Notes under the pieces: model-generated
What the model was told of the DNA's origin: nothing
Databases searched by the model: none
Seen by the model: the letters and a program-made list of their open reading frames with translations, nothing else
NCBI GenBank assembly: GCA_029268225.1
Contig: JAJUGJ010000025.1
Coordinates: 1 to 51,882, forward strand
DNA from: Burkholderiales bacterium
GTDB lineage: Bacteria; Pseudomonadota; Gammaproteobacteria; Burkholderiales; Burkholderiaceae_C
Direction of reading: 5' to 3'
Length of the DNA stretch: 51,882 bases
Program-made: the position numbers and the translations under genes
Shown: positions 38,134 to 48,280 of the stretch, in pieces
Layout: each line of letters begins with the position of its first letter
How positions within the stretch are numbered: position 1 is the first letter of the stretch

Positions 38134-38161
38134 CAGACAGTGCTTGTCCGCACGCTACAAT
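38134..38161 (+). promoter_or_regulatory. Promoter of the glycine riboswitch-gcv operon
   Basis: CAGACA (-35, 38134-38139) and TACAAT (-10, 38156-38161) are 16 bp apart. The predicted start is near 38168, which places the first base of the transcript directly before aptamer I. The upstream 37976-38133 interval shows no other recognisable element. Confidence 0.55.
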
Positions 38162-38169
38162 GGGCGCCT

Positions 38170-38420
38170 GTCAGGAGAGAGCCACGCCCCGAGCGAGGCC
38201 GCCGAAGGCGCAGGACCCCACAACGCGAGTTGACGGCCCGAACGCTCAGGCAAAAGGACTGGCAGGCATGGCGGCTTTCGAGCCCCCATGATCCTCACTG
38301 GAGAGAGTCCGGAGGCTGGCACCACGTGACAGCGAGCCAGGCCACCGAAGGGGCAAGCCCACAACGCTGCAACATGGTTGCAGCGAGGGGTCAATCTCTC
38401 AGGTAAAGCGGACAGAGAGG
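38170..38420 (+). promoter_or_regulatory. Tandem glycine riboswitch
   Basis: Two type-conserved aptamers. Aptamer I (~38172-38263) opens with GGAGAGAGCC, has CCGAAGGCGCAGG and closes with CTCAGGCAAAAGGAC. Aptamer II (~38297-38420) opens with GGAGAGAGTCC, has CACCGAAGGGGCAAGCC and closes with CTCTCAGGTAAAGCGGACAGAGAGG. A short linker joins them. It lies 95 nt upstream of gcvT and should switch the glycine cleavage operon on when glycine is bound. No terminator hairpin with a T run is evident after it, so control is probably at translation or by an unseen structure. Confidence 0.93.
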
Positions 38421-38514
38421 GCAGCACCGACCGGCAACACACTGGCCCAGCCAGCGCAGCGCATGTCGGATCCACTCAGATTGCCCTCCACTGGCTTCCA
38501 GGCCAGACACCGCC

Positions 38515-39630
38515 ATGTCCGCTGACCTGCTCAAAACGCCCCTGCACGCCCTGCACATCGAACTAGGCGCCAAGATGGTTCCCTTCGGGGGCTACGACAT
38601 GCCCGTGCAGTACGCCACCGGCATCCTCAACGAACACAAGCACACCCGCGCCGCCGCCGGCCTGTTCGACGTGTCCCACATGGGCCAGGTCCTGCTCAAA
38701 GGCGATGGCGCTGACGCGGCACTCGAATCGCTCGTCCCGGTCGACATCGTAGATCTGCCGGTGTTCAAGCAGCGCTACGCCCTGTTCACCAACGAGCAAG
38801 GCGGCATCCTCGATGACCTGATGGTCACCCGCCGTGAAAACGACCTCTTCGTGGTCGTCAACGCCGCGTGCAAGAACCAGGACATCGCCCACATGCAGCA
38901 GCACATCGGCGCCCGCTGCACCGTGCAGCCTCTGCCTGACCAAGCTTTGCTGGCGCTGCAAGGCCCCCAAGCCGTCACCGCCCTCGCGCGCCTCAATGCC
39001 GACGTGCAAAAGCTGGTGTTCATGACCGGCGCCCACGTCGTGCTGGACGGCATCGACTGCTTCGTCACCCGCTCGGGCTACACCGGCGAAGACGGCTTCG
39101 AGATCTCGGTGCCTGCCGACAAGGCCGAACAACTGGCCCGCGTGCTGCTGGCCCAGCCTGAAGTCAAGCCCATCGGCCTGGGTGCCCGCGACACCCTGCG
39201 TCTCGAGGCCGGCCTGTGCCTCTACGGCCACGACCTCGACCCCACCACCACCCCCGTCGAAGGCAGTATCACCTGGGCCATCCAGAAGGTGCGTCGCGCT
39301 GGCGGTGCACGCGCCGGTGGCTACCCTGGCGCCCAGACTATCGACACCCAACTGGCCAACGGTGCCACCCGCAAGCGCGTCGGCCTCATCAGCAACGAGC
39401 GCATGCCTGTGCGTGAAGGTGCCAAGGTCGTCACCGCCGACGGCACCGAAATCGGCGTGGTCACCAGCGGCTCGCCCAGCCCCAGCCTGGGCCAGCCCAT
39501 CGCCTTGGCCTACGTGCCCCCAGCCCATAGCGCGGTCGGCACCGAGTTGTTCGCCGTCGTGCGCGACAAGCGCGTCGCCATGACCGTGACCACCCTGCCC
39601 TTCGTGCCCAACCGCTACTACCGCGGTTGA
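38515..39630 (+). CDS. gcvT: Glycine cleavage system T protein (aminomethyltransferase)
   Basis: 371 residues. It takes the aminomethyl group from lipoyl-GcvH, passes the methylene carbon to tetrahydrofolate and releases ammonia. The N terminus LLKTPLHALHIELGAKMVPF and GLFDVSHMGQ are typical. The folate-binding region has NAACKNQDIAHMQ, and the C-terminal part includes RSGYTGEDGFEISVP and LRLEAGLCLYGHDLD. The start at 38515 is the ATG nearest the family alignment, although its ribosome-binding site is weak, as may be expected for a gene under translational riboswitch control. First gene of gcvT-gcvH-gcvP. Confidence 0.96.
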   Translation: MSADLLKTPLHALHIELGAKMVPFGGYDMPVQYATGILNEHKHTRAAAGLFDVSHMGQVLLKGDGADAALESLVPVDIVDLPVFKQRYALFTNEQGGILDDLMVTRRENDLFVVVNAACKNQDIAHMQQHIGARCTVQPLPDQALLALQGPQAVTALARLNADVQKLVFMTGAHVVLDGIDCFVTRSGYTGEDGFEISVPADKAEQLARVLLAQPEVKPIGLGARDTLRLEAGLCLYGHDLDPTTTPVEGSITWAIQKVRRAGGARAGGYPGAQTIDTQLANGATRKRVGLISNERMPVREGAKVVTADGTEIGVVTSGSPSPSLGQPIALAYVPPAHSAVGTELFAVVRDKRVAMTVTTLPFVPNRYYRG

Positions 39631-39740
39631 GCGACGCATCCCCGCAAGTTCGCGCTTCTGTCGCCAAAAACGCGCCGAAGGGCTGAGATACTCATGCCCG
39701 TTCGGCAAACCAACCTTTTTCCATTTTCAGGACGTCTCCC

Positions 39741-40115
39741 ATGACCATCAAGTACACGCCCGACCACGAATGGCTGCAAATCGAAGCTGACGGCACCGCC
39801 ATCGTCGGCATCACCCACCACGCACAAGACGCCCTGGGCGACGTCGTGTTCGTCGACCTGCCTGCCGTGGGCACCACCTTCAACCCCAAGGACGTAGCCG
39901 GTGTGGTCGAGTCCGTGAAGGCTGCCGCCGACGTCTACATGCCCGTCACCGGCGAAATCACCGAAGTGAACGAAGCCCTGCGCGACGACCCCTCGCTGGC
40001 CAACAGCGACCCCACCGGCGCAGGCTGGTTCTTCAAGGTCAAGCTCAGCAACCCCGCTGAACTCGACGCCCTGATGGACGCCACCGCCTACGACGACCTG
40101 CTCAAGAACGCCTGA
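39741..40115 (+). CDS. gcvH: Glycine cleavage system H protein
   Basis: 124 residues. The lipoyl-carrier protein that shuttles the aminomethyl group between GcvP, GcvT and the L protein (lipoamide dehydrogenase, not in this window). The lipoylated lysine is K60 in VVESVKAAADV. YTPDHEWLQI and GDVVFVDLP, and the final block GWFFKVKLSNPAELDALM, are conserved. AGGA precedes the ATG. The gene is separated from gcvT by 110 nt and from gcvP by 92 nt that contain two hairpins. Confidence 0.97.
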   Translation: MTIKYTPDHEWLQIEADGTAIVGITHHAQDALGDVVFVDLPAVGTTFNPKDVAGVVESVKAAADVYMPVTGEITEVNEALRDDPSLANSDPTGAGWFFKVKLSNPAELDALMDATAYDDLLKNA

Positions 40116-40127
40116 GCCTCGTCTGAC

Positions 40128-40177
40128 GCCATCGCGCCCTGCGATGGCCTCTGCCCCGCACCCCAACCGTGCGGGGC
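40128..40177 (+). repeat. Two perfect GC hairpins between gcvH and gcvP
   Basis: Hairpin 1: GCCATCGC (40128-40135) / GCGATGGC (40141-40148), 5-nt loop. Hairpin 2: GCCCCGCAC (40153-40161) / GTGCGGGGC (40169-40177), 7-nt loop. Neither is followed by a T run, so they are not ordinary terminators. They may act as RNA stability or processing elements. Confidence 0.75.
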
Positions 40178-40207
40178 CGCACTCCCTGCTTGACGCCGTT
40201 GCCCACC

Positions 40208-43111
<2,904 letters not shown>

Positions 43112-43135
43112 TCAAAACCCACCGCCAGCTCAAAA

Positions 43136-43162
43136 CACAAAAGGCCCCGAGAGGGGCCTTTT
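43136..43162. terminator. Bidirectional terminator between gcvP and the PEP-CTERM gene
   Basis: The stem GGCCCC (43143-43148) / GGGGCC (43153-43158) has a 4-nt GAGA loop. T runs follow on the plus strand (43159-43162) and A-rich sequence precedes it, giving a T run on the minus strand. It can serve gcvP and the convergent PEP-CTERM gene. Confidence 0.88.
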
Positions 43163-43211
43163 GCTTGGGTTCAACGCTCTTTTCAGAGCAAGACCCGACG
43201 ACTCAGATACT

Positions 43212-44093
43212 TCAGGCCTTGCGGCGGGTCGCAGCACCGGCACCGAGCAAACCCAGGGCGATCAAAGCCAGGGCACCTGGCTCAGGAATCGCATTGCCCT
43301 TGACCGAGCCAGTCGAGGCAACAGTCCAGCCCAAGCTAGAAGCTGCGCCATTGGCGTCGTTGTAGGTCACATCAAGGAACAGGTCGCGCTTGTTGCCGTT
43401 GGCATCAGTCAGCTTGTTCGTGTTGAAGTTGTCATAAGCAGCCCCACCCGTCACATCCAAAAATGCCTGACCAGCACCAGCGAAAGTCGAGGTGTTGTAG
43501 GTGGACATATAGCTGGTCGTCGCATTTCCGGCCAGAACCGCACCCGTCGCAAACACTGCACTGAGCCACAGGTTGGCAGGGTTGTCAGTGATGCCAGGAT
43601 ACAGGCCCGTCACGAGATCAACGCCAGCACCATTGGGGCCCAACGCAGGGTTGTAGTCCGAGGCGTTCTTGTACAGATTGACAAAACCACCGATCGACAG
43701 AGCGGTCGTGGTGCAACTACCAGTGATGATGCTGCACTGAGTGTCCACAGTTTGGTCCAGCAAACCACCGAACACACCTGTCAGATAACCGTCCGTACCC
43801 TTGGTGAAGATCGTTTGACCAGTACTGGTGTTCGTGATCAGGGCGACGGAGAAAATACCAGCAGTGTCAAAACTGCCAACGCCCGTACCGCCCAGCGAAG
43901 CAGCATCGCAAGCAGCAGGGTCGTTCACGCAAGGCGTGCTGGTCGTCGCGCTATAGCCAACGTTGCCAACGTCGTAATTGTCGATGGTGATTTTGATGTC
44001 ACCAGCAGAAATGACAAACGCATTGGCCGAGCCAACGGCGCTGGCAGCCAAAGCCACGGCTGTCAATGCGTGTTTGATTGTGGACTTGATCAT
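43212..44093 (-). CDS. PEP-CTERM sorting-domain exported protein
   Basis: 293 residues. The signal peptide is MIKSTIKHALTAVALAASAV and ends near GSANA. The mature part is Asn-, Thr-, Gly- and Ala-rich, predicted mostly beta, with four cysteines in two pairs (TPCVNDPAACD, DTQCSIITGSC). The C terminus carries the sorting signal: PEP at 270-272, a hydrophobic helix (ALALIALGLLG) and a basic end (RRK). Such proteins are cut and possibly re-anchored by an exosortase and are linked to EPS and floc formation. AGGAGG lies just before the ATG, and a sigma-54-type promoter lies 40 bp upstream. No exosortase gene is in the window. The specific role is unknown. Confidence 0.92.
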   Translation of the reverse strand: MIKSTIKHALTAVALAASAVGSANAFVISAGDIKITIDNYDVGNVGYSATTSTPCVNDPAACDAASLGGTGVGSFDTAGIFSVALITNTSTGQTIFTKGTDGYLTGVFGGLLDQTVDTQCSIITGSCTTTALSIGGFVNLYKNASDYNPALGPNGAGVDLVTGLYPGITDNPANLWLSAVFATGAVLAGNATTSYMSTYNTSTFAGAGQAFLDVTGGAAYDNFNTNKLTDANGNKRDLFLDVTYNDANGAASSLGWTVASTGSVKGNAIPEPGALALIALGLLGAGAATRRKA

Positions 44094-44132
44094 GAGACCT
44101 CCTGGGTGATTGAACGCTTCCAACGCCTACAA

Positions 44133-44152
44133 CCAAGCAGTCTTCATGCCAA
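44133..44152 (-). promoter_or_regulatory. Putative sigma-54 promoter of the PEP-CTERM gene
   Basis: On the minus strand TTGGCATGAAGACTGCTTGG contains TGGCA (-24) and TGC (-12), with GG and GC exactly 10 bp apart as required. It differs from TGGCACG-N4-TTGC at two positions. The start codon is about 40 bp downstream of the -12, leaving a leader of about 30 nt with a strong ribosome-binding site. Confidence 0.6.
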
Positions 44153-44240
44153 CCCCAAAACGATGATTAAGTCATTGATTTATTTGAACTTTATTGACAG
44201 CCTGGTCGATCGCATCATAGGCATGTCAAAAAAATCGACA

Positions 44241-45683
44241 TCAACCTGCTGGCGCATCCATGTACGCAAACTTCCGCTCATGGTCTAGCAGGGGGCGCCA
44301 TGGGAAAGCCGTCGCCGCCAACGCTTCGGCCTGGAGCGGTGTCTGCCAACGTTCCCGCAGCATCACGGTCAGCCGATTTGAGAGAAAAGCCAAGTCGGAC
44401 TCGGCGTCTGGACGAGCCTGGAAGACAACCCGCATGGGACCACGTTCGTCCATCAAGATCTTGAAGGCCCCCGTCAAACGGTCAGCAACAGCGTGGTCAC
44501 GATACAAGCACTCTTTAACCCCCTCGACAGAGGGCAATCCAGCGAGCTGATCCTTGATTCGCCCCTTCACCGCAATCATCGGCAACCAAGGGGGAGCGCC
44601 GCCCGACTGGATCGCGAGTGCACGAGCCTCCTCCTCGCTCAACAAGCGTGCCATGTCACCTGTGGTGTAACGCGGCAGAGGAATCACAGCCTGCTGGTCC
44701 AGCATGGTCACGCACATCTCCCCATACCCGTCTTCATCCGGGTTGAGCACCTCAATGAACGAGCGCAACGGGTTGTAGCAAAACAAGGACGGAATAGACG
44801 CGATGCCATCGCGACACCCTAGCGCCTGCGCGACACGAGCATCGCGAACTGCTGCGCGGCGCATGCGAATGGTTTCACGCGTCTCAAACAGCAGGTTCAG
44901 CCCCAACTCCCCCACGCCGAACGAACTGCCAATCAGACGGCTGTCGTCGACGTCCAGATCGATGCCCATGCGCGACGCGATGTAATCTCGCTGAGCCTCC
45001 ACCAAGATCTCTTCGCCGATGATCACACTGGTGTTGAGCGCCTTCCAGTCAACGCCCGCGACCTCCGCCTCCTCCAGCAACGCTCGGATGAAGAGTGGAT
45101 CGGTGCACAGCACTGTTTGCTGAAACTTCGGTCCAACATCCCGAAGAATCGAGCATGCCATGTCCTGCCGGACACTCACATTGGCCACGGCAACGGCCTT
45201 AGAGCGAAACACCACTCCCATTGGCAAGCAGTTCACCAACAGCGTGGAACGCCGGTCAACGTCGAAAACATCCTGAAGACCCAGGTCGATGTCAAACCAC
45301 CCCTCTTCGTGCTGATCACGCGCAGTCAACCGGAACCCGAAACTGCGCCCGCCGCGTCCGGAACTGGTGAGCACGTCCGCCAATTCCTGAGCAGGAACGT
45401 CACGTGCCAACTCGTTCAGTGCAAAACGTCCAAATGTGTTCTGCTTTGTGAGAACCGGCAATTGAGCCCATTCAGCTGACTCGGCTGGAGTGTGACCACA
45501 CCCATGCTCCCGCAGCAAGACACGATAGGCAGCACTGTGTTGCGCCGCCAATGGAATCATGCCCATCGCCCTGCGCCGCGATTGAGCCAGCATTTTTTGC
45601 CTGTCCATTCCCCGCCCCATCTTCAAGATGAGTCGACGGAGTCCCCGCAACGCGCCATCGGGCAGCAACGATAACCAGCCCAT
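44241..45683 (-). CDS. PaaK-like adenylate-forming enzyme of the PEP-CTERM locus
   Basis: 480 residues of the phenylacetate-CoA ligase/F390 synthetase-like branch of adenylating enzymes. TSSGRGG (106-112) is in the place of the phosphate-binding loop, GSSFGVGELG (252-261) in the place of the A5 motif, YTTGDMARL (339-347) holds the ribose-contact aspartate, and GRIKD (374-378) marks the hinge. It should activate a carboxylic acid as acyl-AMP. The loop is unusual, so activity is likely but not certain. It starts 3 nt after the stop of an exosortase-associated acyltransferase gene, so the two form one translation unit. It may supply an activated acyl group for that enzyme; that is inference. Confidence 0.72.
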   Translation of the reverse strand: MGWLSLLPDGALRGLRRLILKMGRGMDRQKMLAQSRRRAMGMIPLAAQHSAAYRVLLREHGCGHTPAESAEWAQLPVLTKQNTFGRFALNELARDVPAQELADVLTSSGRGGRSFGFRLTARDQHEEGWFDIDLGLQDVFDVDRRSTLLVNCLPMGVVFRSKAVAVANVSVRQDMACSILRDVGPKFQQTVLCTDPLFIRALLEEAEVAGVDWKALNTSVIIGEEILVEAQRDYIASRMGIDLDVDDSRLIGSSFGVGELGLNLLFETRETIRMRRAAVRDARVAQALGCRDGIASIPSLFCYNPLRSFIEVLNPDEDGYGEMCVTMLDQQAVIPLPRYTTGDMARLLSEEEARALAIQSGGAPPWLPMIAVKGRIKDQLAGLPSVEGVKECLYRDHAVADRLTGAFKILMDERGPMRVVFQARPDAESDLAFLSNRLTVMLRERWQTPLQAEALAATAFPWRPLLDHERKFAYMDAPAG

Positions 45684-45686
45684 TGC

Positions 45687-46397
45687 TCAATCAGGACTTT
45701 GCAACCATTCCAGCAAGGCGGGCGCCGAGTTGCTCAGGCCATCTTCCAGTTGACGCAGATCTCCCAAGAAGGGAGCGACCGGACCATAGTAGTCCGTGTA
45801 AGGACCAATCTGCTGAAAACCAAAATTCATACCTGCCAAGGCATTGGCCAGATAACGCTCCATCGCGGCGTACCAATAGCGAATGTCGTGCTGCAGGCTG
45901 TACTGATACATCTGCCGATACATGCACAGCAGGATCTGAGGCGAACTGACCCGACGCTCATGATCGGACAAGTGCTCTTCATTCACCGTCACGCCGGACA
46001 CCTTGTCCCCACGGCGGCGGCGGTAGCGAGATGACACCATCAGGCGACTGATTTCGGCAGACTTGTCTGCAGGCGGCAAGGACACTCCCTCAAGCAACTG
46101 CACACAGTGGGTCTGAAATGGGAACGTCTGAATGGCATCCGGATGTACCAAACGCACGTAACCGGCCATTTCACCCTGAAGGTTCAGCGCGACGAAGTGA
46201 GACGAATGCACATCACAATCATCTCGTTCACGACCGTCTGGATAATCATCGACATCCAGGTAATGGCATTCCACACAGTAGACCTGATGGCGAAGCTGAT
46301 ACACCTTGTCCATCAAGCCGGCATCCTCGACTCGCCTCACCTCTCGTCCGGTGAAGAACGGGGCGAAATTCACGGGCTCTGCAGTGAGTGCGCTCAT
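45687..46397 (-). CDS. PEP-CTERM/exosortase system-associated acyltransferase, copy 1
   Basis: 236 residues of the GNAT-like family restricted to exosortase-bearing bacteria and distantly related to acyl-homoserine-lactone synthases. Conserved blocks are YQLRHQVYCVECHYLDVDDY, MAGYVRLVHPD, AEISRLMVSSRYRRRRGD, IRYWYAAMERYL and QIGPYTDYYGPVAPFLGDL. Its substrate is unknown. The start at 46397 (MSALTAEPV) is preferred over an ATG 39 nt upstream, because it makes the protein co-terminal with its paralogue at the N terminus. It lies 3 nt upstream of the adenylate-forming enzyme gene and is separated from copy 2 by about 200 nt of non-coding DNA. Confidence 0.83.
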   Translation of the reverse strand: MSALTAEPVNFAPFFTGREVRRVEDAGLMDKVYQLRHQVYCVECHYLDVDDYPDGRERDDCDVHSSHFVALNLQGEMAGYVRLVHPDAIQTFPFQTHCVQLLEGVSLPPADKSAEISRLMVSSRYRRRRGDKVSGVTVNEEHLSDHERRVSSPQILLCMYRQMYQYSLQHDIRYWYAAMERYLANALAGMNFGFQQIGPYTDYYGPVAPFLGDLRQLEDGLSNSAPALLEWLQSPD

Positions 46398-46602
46398 GGC
46401 AAACCATCTTTCAGGTGAAGTGGCCAGCGAATTCATTCAGGCAACTGGCGATCCCCAGGGACGGCGCCTGCAACAGGCAAGACAACCACCCCGTCCAAAC
46501 GATCATCCCACTCGACCGACAGCCAAAGTGTAACGGGTTGTGTGCAACACGTTTAAGCAGCAATGTAAAGCAAATTTCTCACGAAATACACCACTACTTA
46601 CT

Positions 46603-47265
46603 TCAACAGCACATCTCTGGGGTGAGCACGGCCTCTAAGAGGCTCGGATGCCCCACGCTGAGTTGAGCCGGCAAGACGTGCAAATCAATCAGGTAAGGTG
46701 CCACGGGCCCGTAGTAATCCGTCACCGGGCCAATTTGCCGAAATTCGACCCCCAACATGCGCTGCAACACGCGCACCAGGGATCGCTCCATGGCGGCATA
46801 CCAATAGCGAACGCCTTGGCGAACGCTTCGCATGTACATCTGCCGGAACATGCTGCACAAGATCTCGGGGGACCGGTCAGGCTGACGTCGATGTGTTGCG
46901 CTCACCATCAACCGGCTGATCTCCACCGATTGATGGGTGGGTGGCAAGGCGATGCCTGGGTACAGCGCGTCGCAATGCGCTTGAAATGGGAAAGACCCAG
47001 CCGCGTCCGCACAAACCAAACGCACGTAACCGGCCAGACCACCGTCTCTGCCGCAGCTTGCAAAGTGAAAAGACCGCAGGTCGTGTTCGTCAGCCTCATA
47101 CCCTTTCGGATAGTCAATGGCATCCAAAAAACCTTGCTCCAGGCAATAAACCTGAAACCGCAGCTGGTGAATCTGACGCATCAAGGCTGCGTCATGTGAT
47201 GGATCTACTTCGAGAGCTTGGAATCCCGACAGTTGAGGATTCTGTTCCGTCGCGTCAAGGCTCAT
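46603..47265 (-). CDS. PEP-CTERM/exosortase system-associated acyltransferase, copy 2
   Basis: 220 residues, a paralogue of the gene at 45687. Shared blocks are HQLRFQVYCLEQGFLDAIDY, LAGYVRLVCADA, VEISRLMVSATHRR, VRYWYAAMERSL and QIGPVTDYYGPVAPYLIDL. It lacks an insert between the RR motif and the ILCSMFRQMY segment that copy 1 has (GDKVSGVTVNEEHLSDHERR). The start at 47265 (MSLDATEQNP) is chosen by alignment with copy 1; the open frame continues 198 nt upstream without family similarity. It lies 202 nt after the end of the spermidine-synthase-like gene, so it is probably transcribed separately. Its acyl substrate is unknown. Confidence 0.82.
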   Translation of the reverse strand: MSLDATEQNPQLSGFQALEVDPSHDAALMRQIHQLRFQVYCLEQGFLDAIDYPKGYEADEHDLRSFHFASCGRDGGLAGYVRLVCADAAGSFPFQAHCDALYPGIALPPTHQSVEISRLMVSATHRRQPDRSPEILCSMFRQMYMRSVRQGVRYWYAAMERSLVRVLQRMLGVEFRQIGPVTDYYGPVAPYLIDLHVLPAQLSVGHPSLLEAVLTPEMCC

Positions 47266-47351
47266 CGTCGCTCTTCGGTTGTTCCTGGCACAGCCACCCC
47301 AGAACACATTGACAGATGCCTTGCGGCCGATCAGTCGCGAGGCATCACTCA

Positions 47352-47381
47352 ATGCACTCGATCGTGTTCCACTCAGTGCAT
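47352..47381. repeat. Inverted repeat upstream of acyltransferase copy 2
   Basis: ATGCACT (47352-47358) and AGTGCAT (47375-47381) are perfect 7-bp arms separated by 16 bp, in the 202-nt gap before the start at 47265. This could be a regulator site or a hairpin. Confidence 0.4.
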
Positions 47382-47467
47382 GATCCCACCAAAGAGGGCC
47401 CCCCTTGTAACAGCAAGTGTCATGCTCCATCGCACGCATCGAGCGCTGCCGCCCACCGCCCACTCTG

Positions 47468-48280
47468 TCAACGCTTGCGCTTACGTGCTGGCTTTGCTAC
47501 GCCGGCTGGCTTTACCCAAGGCTTGAGCTCCTCTTCCAAGCCCAACATGACGTCGCCCAGAGTCTCTTGATGCACCTTGTCCAATTCGCGCCAACGTCGG
47601 CGCACCTGGTCTGCACACGACTGAAAAGATGCCTCGTCCGCAGCAAGGACCACCAAGTTGCCGCCACATGGCACTTCCAATGGCACCACGGGCTCACCGA
47701 ACATCTGCCAGATTCTGCCAATCAAGCGGCTGCACAGCGGTTCAGCGTCCTGGAGGTTCACCATCAACACCCCAGTTGACCGCAGAGCAGATCGGCAGGC
47801 TTTGTAAAACGCCAAACTGCTCAAAGCCTCCGGCTGTTCGCCCTGTGGACCAAAACCGTCAACCAGAATGACGTCGTAACTGCCGCGCACGGCCTGAGCC
47901 ACCACATCGGCTCCATTCGCGCACACCACAGAAAGTCTTGCATCATCCGGAGGCACCAGAAACGCGTCCCTCGCCGCGATCACCTCCGGATTGATTTCAA
48001 CCACGGTGATGCGCGTCTGCGGCAAGTGGCGATGACAATACTTCACCAGAGACCCGCCCCCCAACCCGATCATCAAAATCGACTCAGGTTGGGGTTGCAT
48101 CAACAAAAACGCCATCATGGCGCGGCTGTAATCCAGGTCCAGCGCAGTCGGATCATCCAACCGCATGCGACTCTGGATGCTGGTGTCATCAAAACTCATG
48201 ACAACAGACTGACCATCCTGCTCAATGATCGGCGAGGGCAACTCAGCGTCGCCCAACACGGTTTTCACATGGCCGCTCAT
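47468..48280 (-). CDS. Spermidine-synthase-like protein without aminopropyltransferase residues
   Basis: 270 residues. The Rossmann methyltransferase-type fold has GLGGGSLVKY (72-81) and VVEINPEV with E95. In true spermidine synthases the first motif is GGGDGG and the catalytic pair is D...DxxDP. Here the aspartate of the GGGDG is missing and the block reads VDGFGPQGEQP (140-150). It is therefore probably a SAM- or dcSAM-binding homologue of unknown function rather than a polyamine synthase. The tail is basic (KPARKRKR). Its ATG shares a base with the stop of ppsR (TGATG), so it is co-translated with that regulator. The link to pyruvate metabolism is not explained by the sequence. Confidence 0.78.
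   Translation of the reverse strand: MSGHVKTVLGDAELPSPIIEQDGQSVVMSFDDTSIQSRMRLDDPTALDLDYSRAMMAFLLMQPQPESILMIGLGGGSLVKYCHRHLPQTRITVVEINPEVIAARDAFLVPPDDARLSVVCANGADVVAQAVRGSYDVILVDGFGPQGEQPEALSSLAFYKACRSALRSTGVLMVNLQDAEPLCSRLIGRIWQMFGEPVVPLEVPCGGNLVVLAADEASFQSCADQVRRRWRELDKVHQETLGDVMLGLEEELKPWVKPAGVAKPARKRKR

Noticed and set aside
47412..47428. Sigma-54-like sequence upstream of acyltransferase copy 2 (minus strand)
   Set aside because: It has TTGCT at the -12 position, but the essential GG of the -24 is AG (GAGCATG), and it lies about 150 nt from the start codon. It is too weak to call a promoter.
47468..48280. Calling this gene speE (spermidine synthase)
   Set aside because: The aspartates needed for aminopropyl transfer are replaced, so the name would be misleading.
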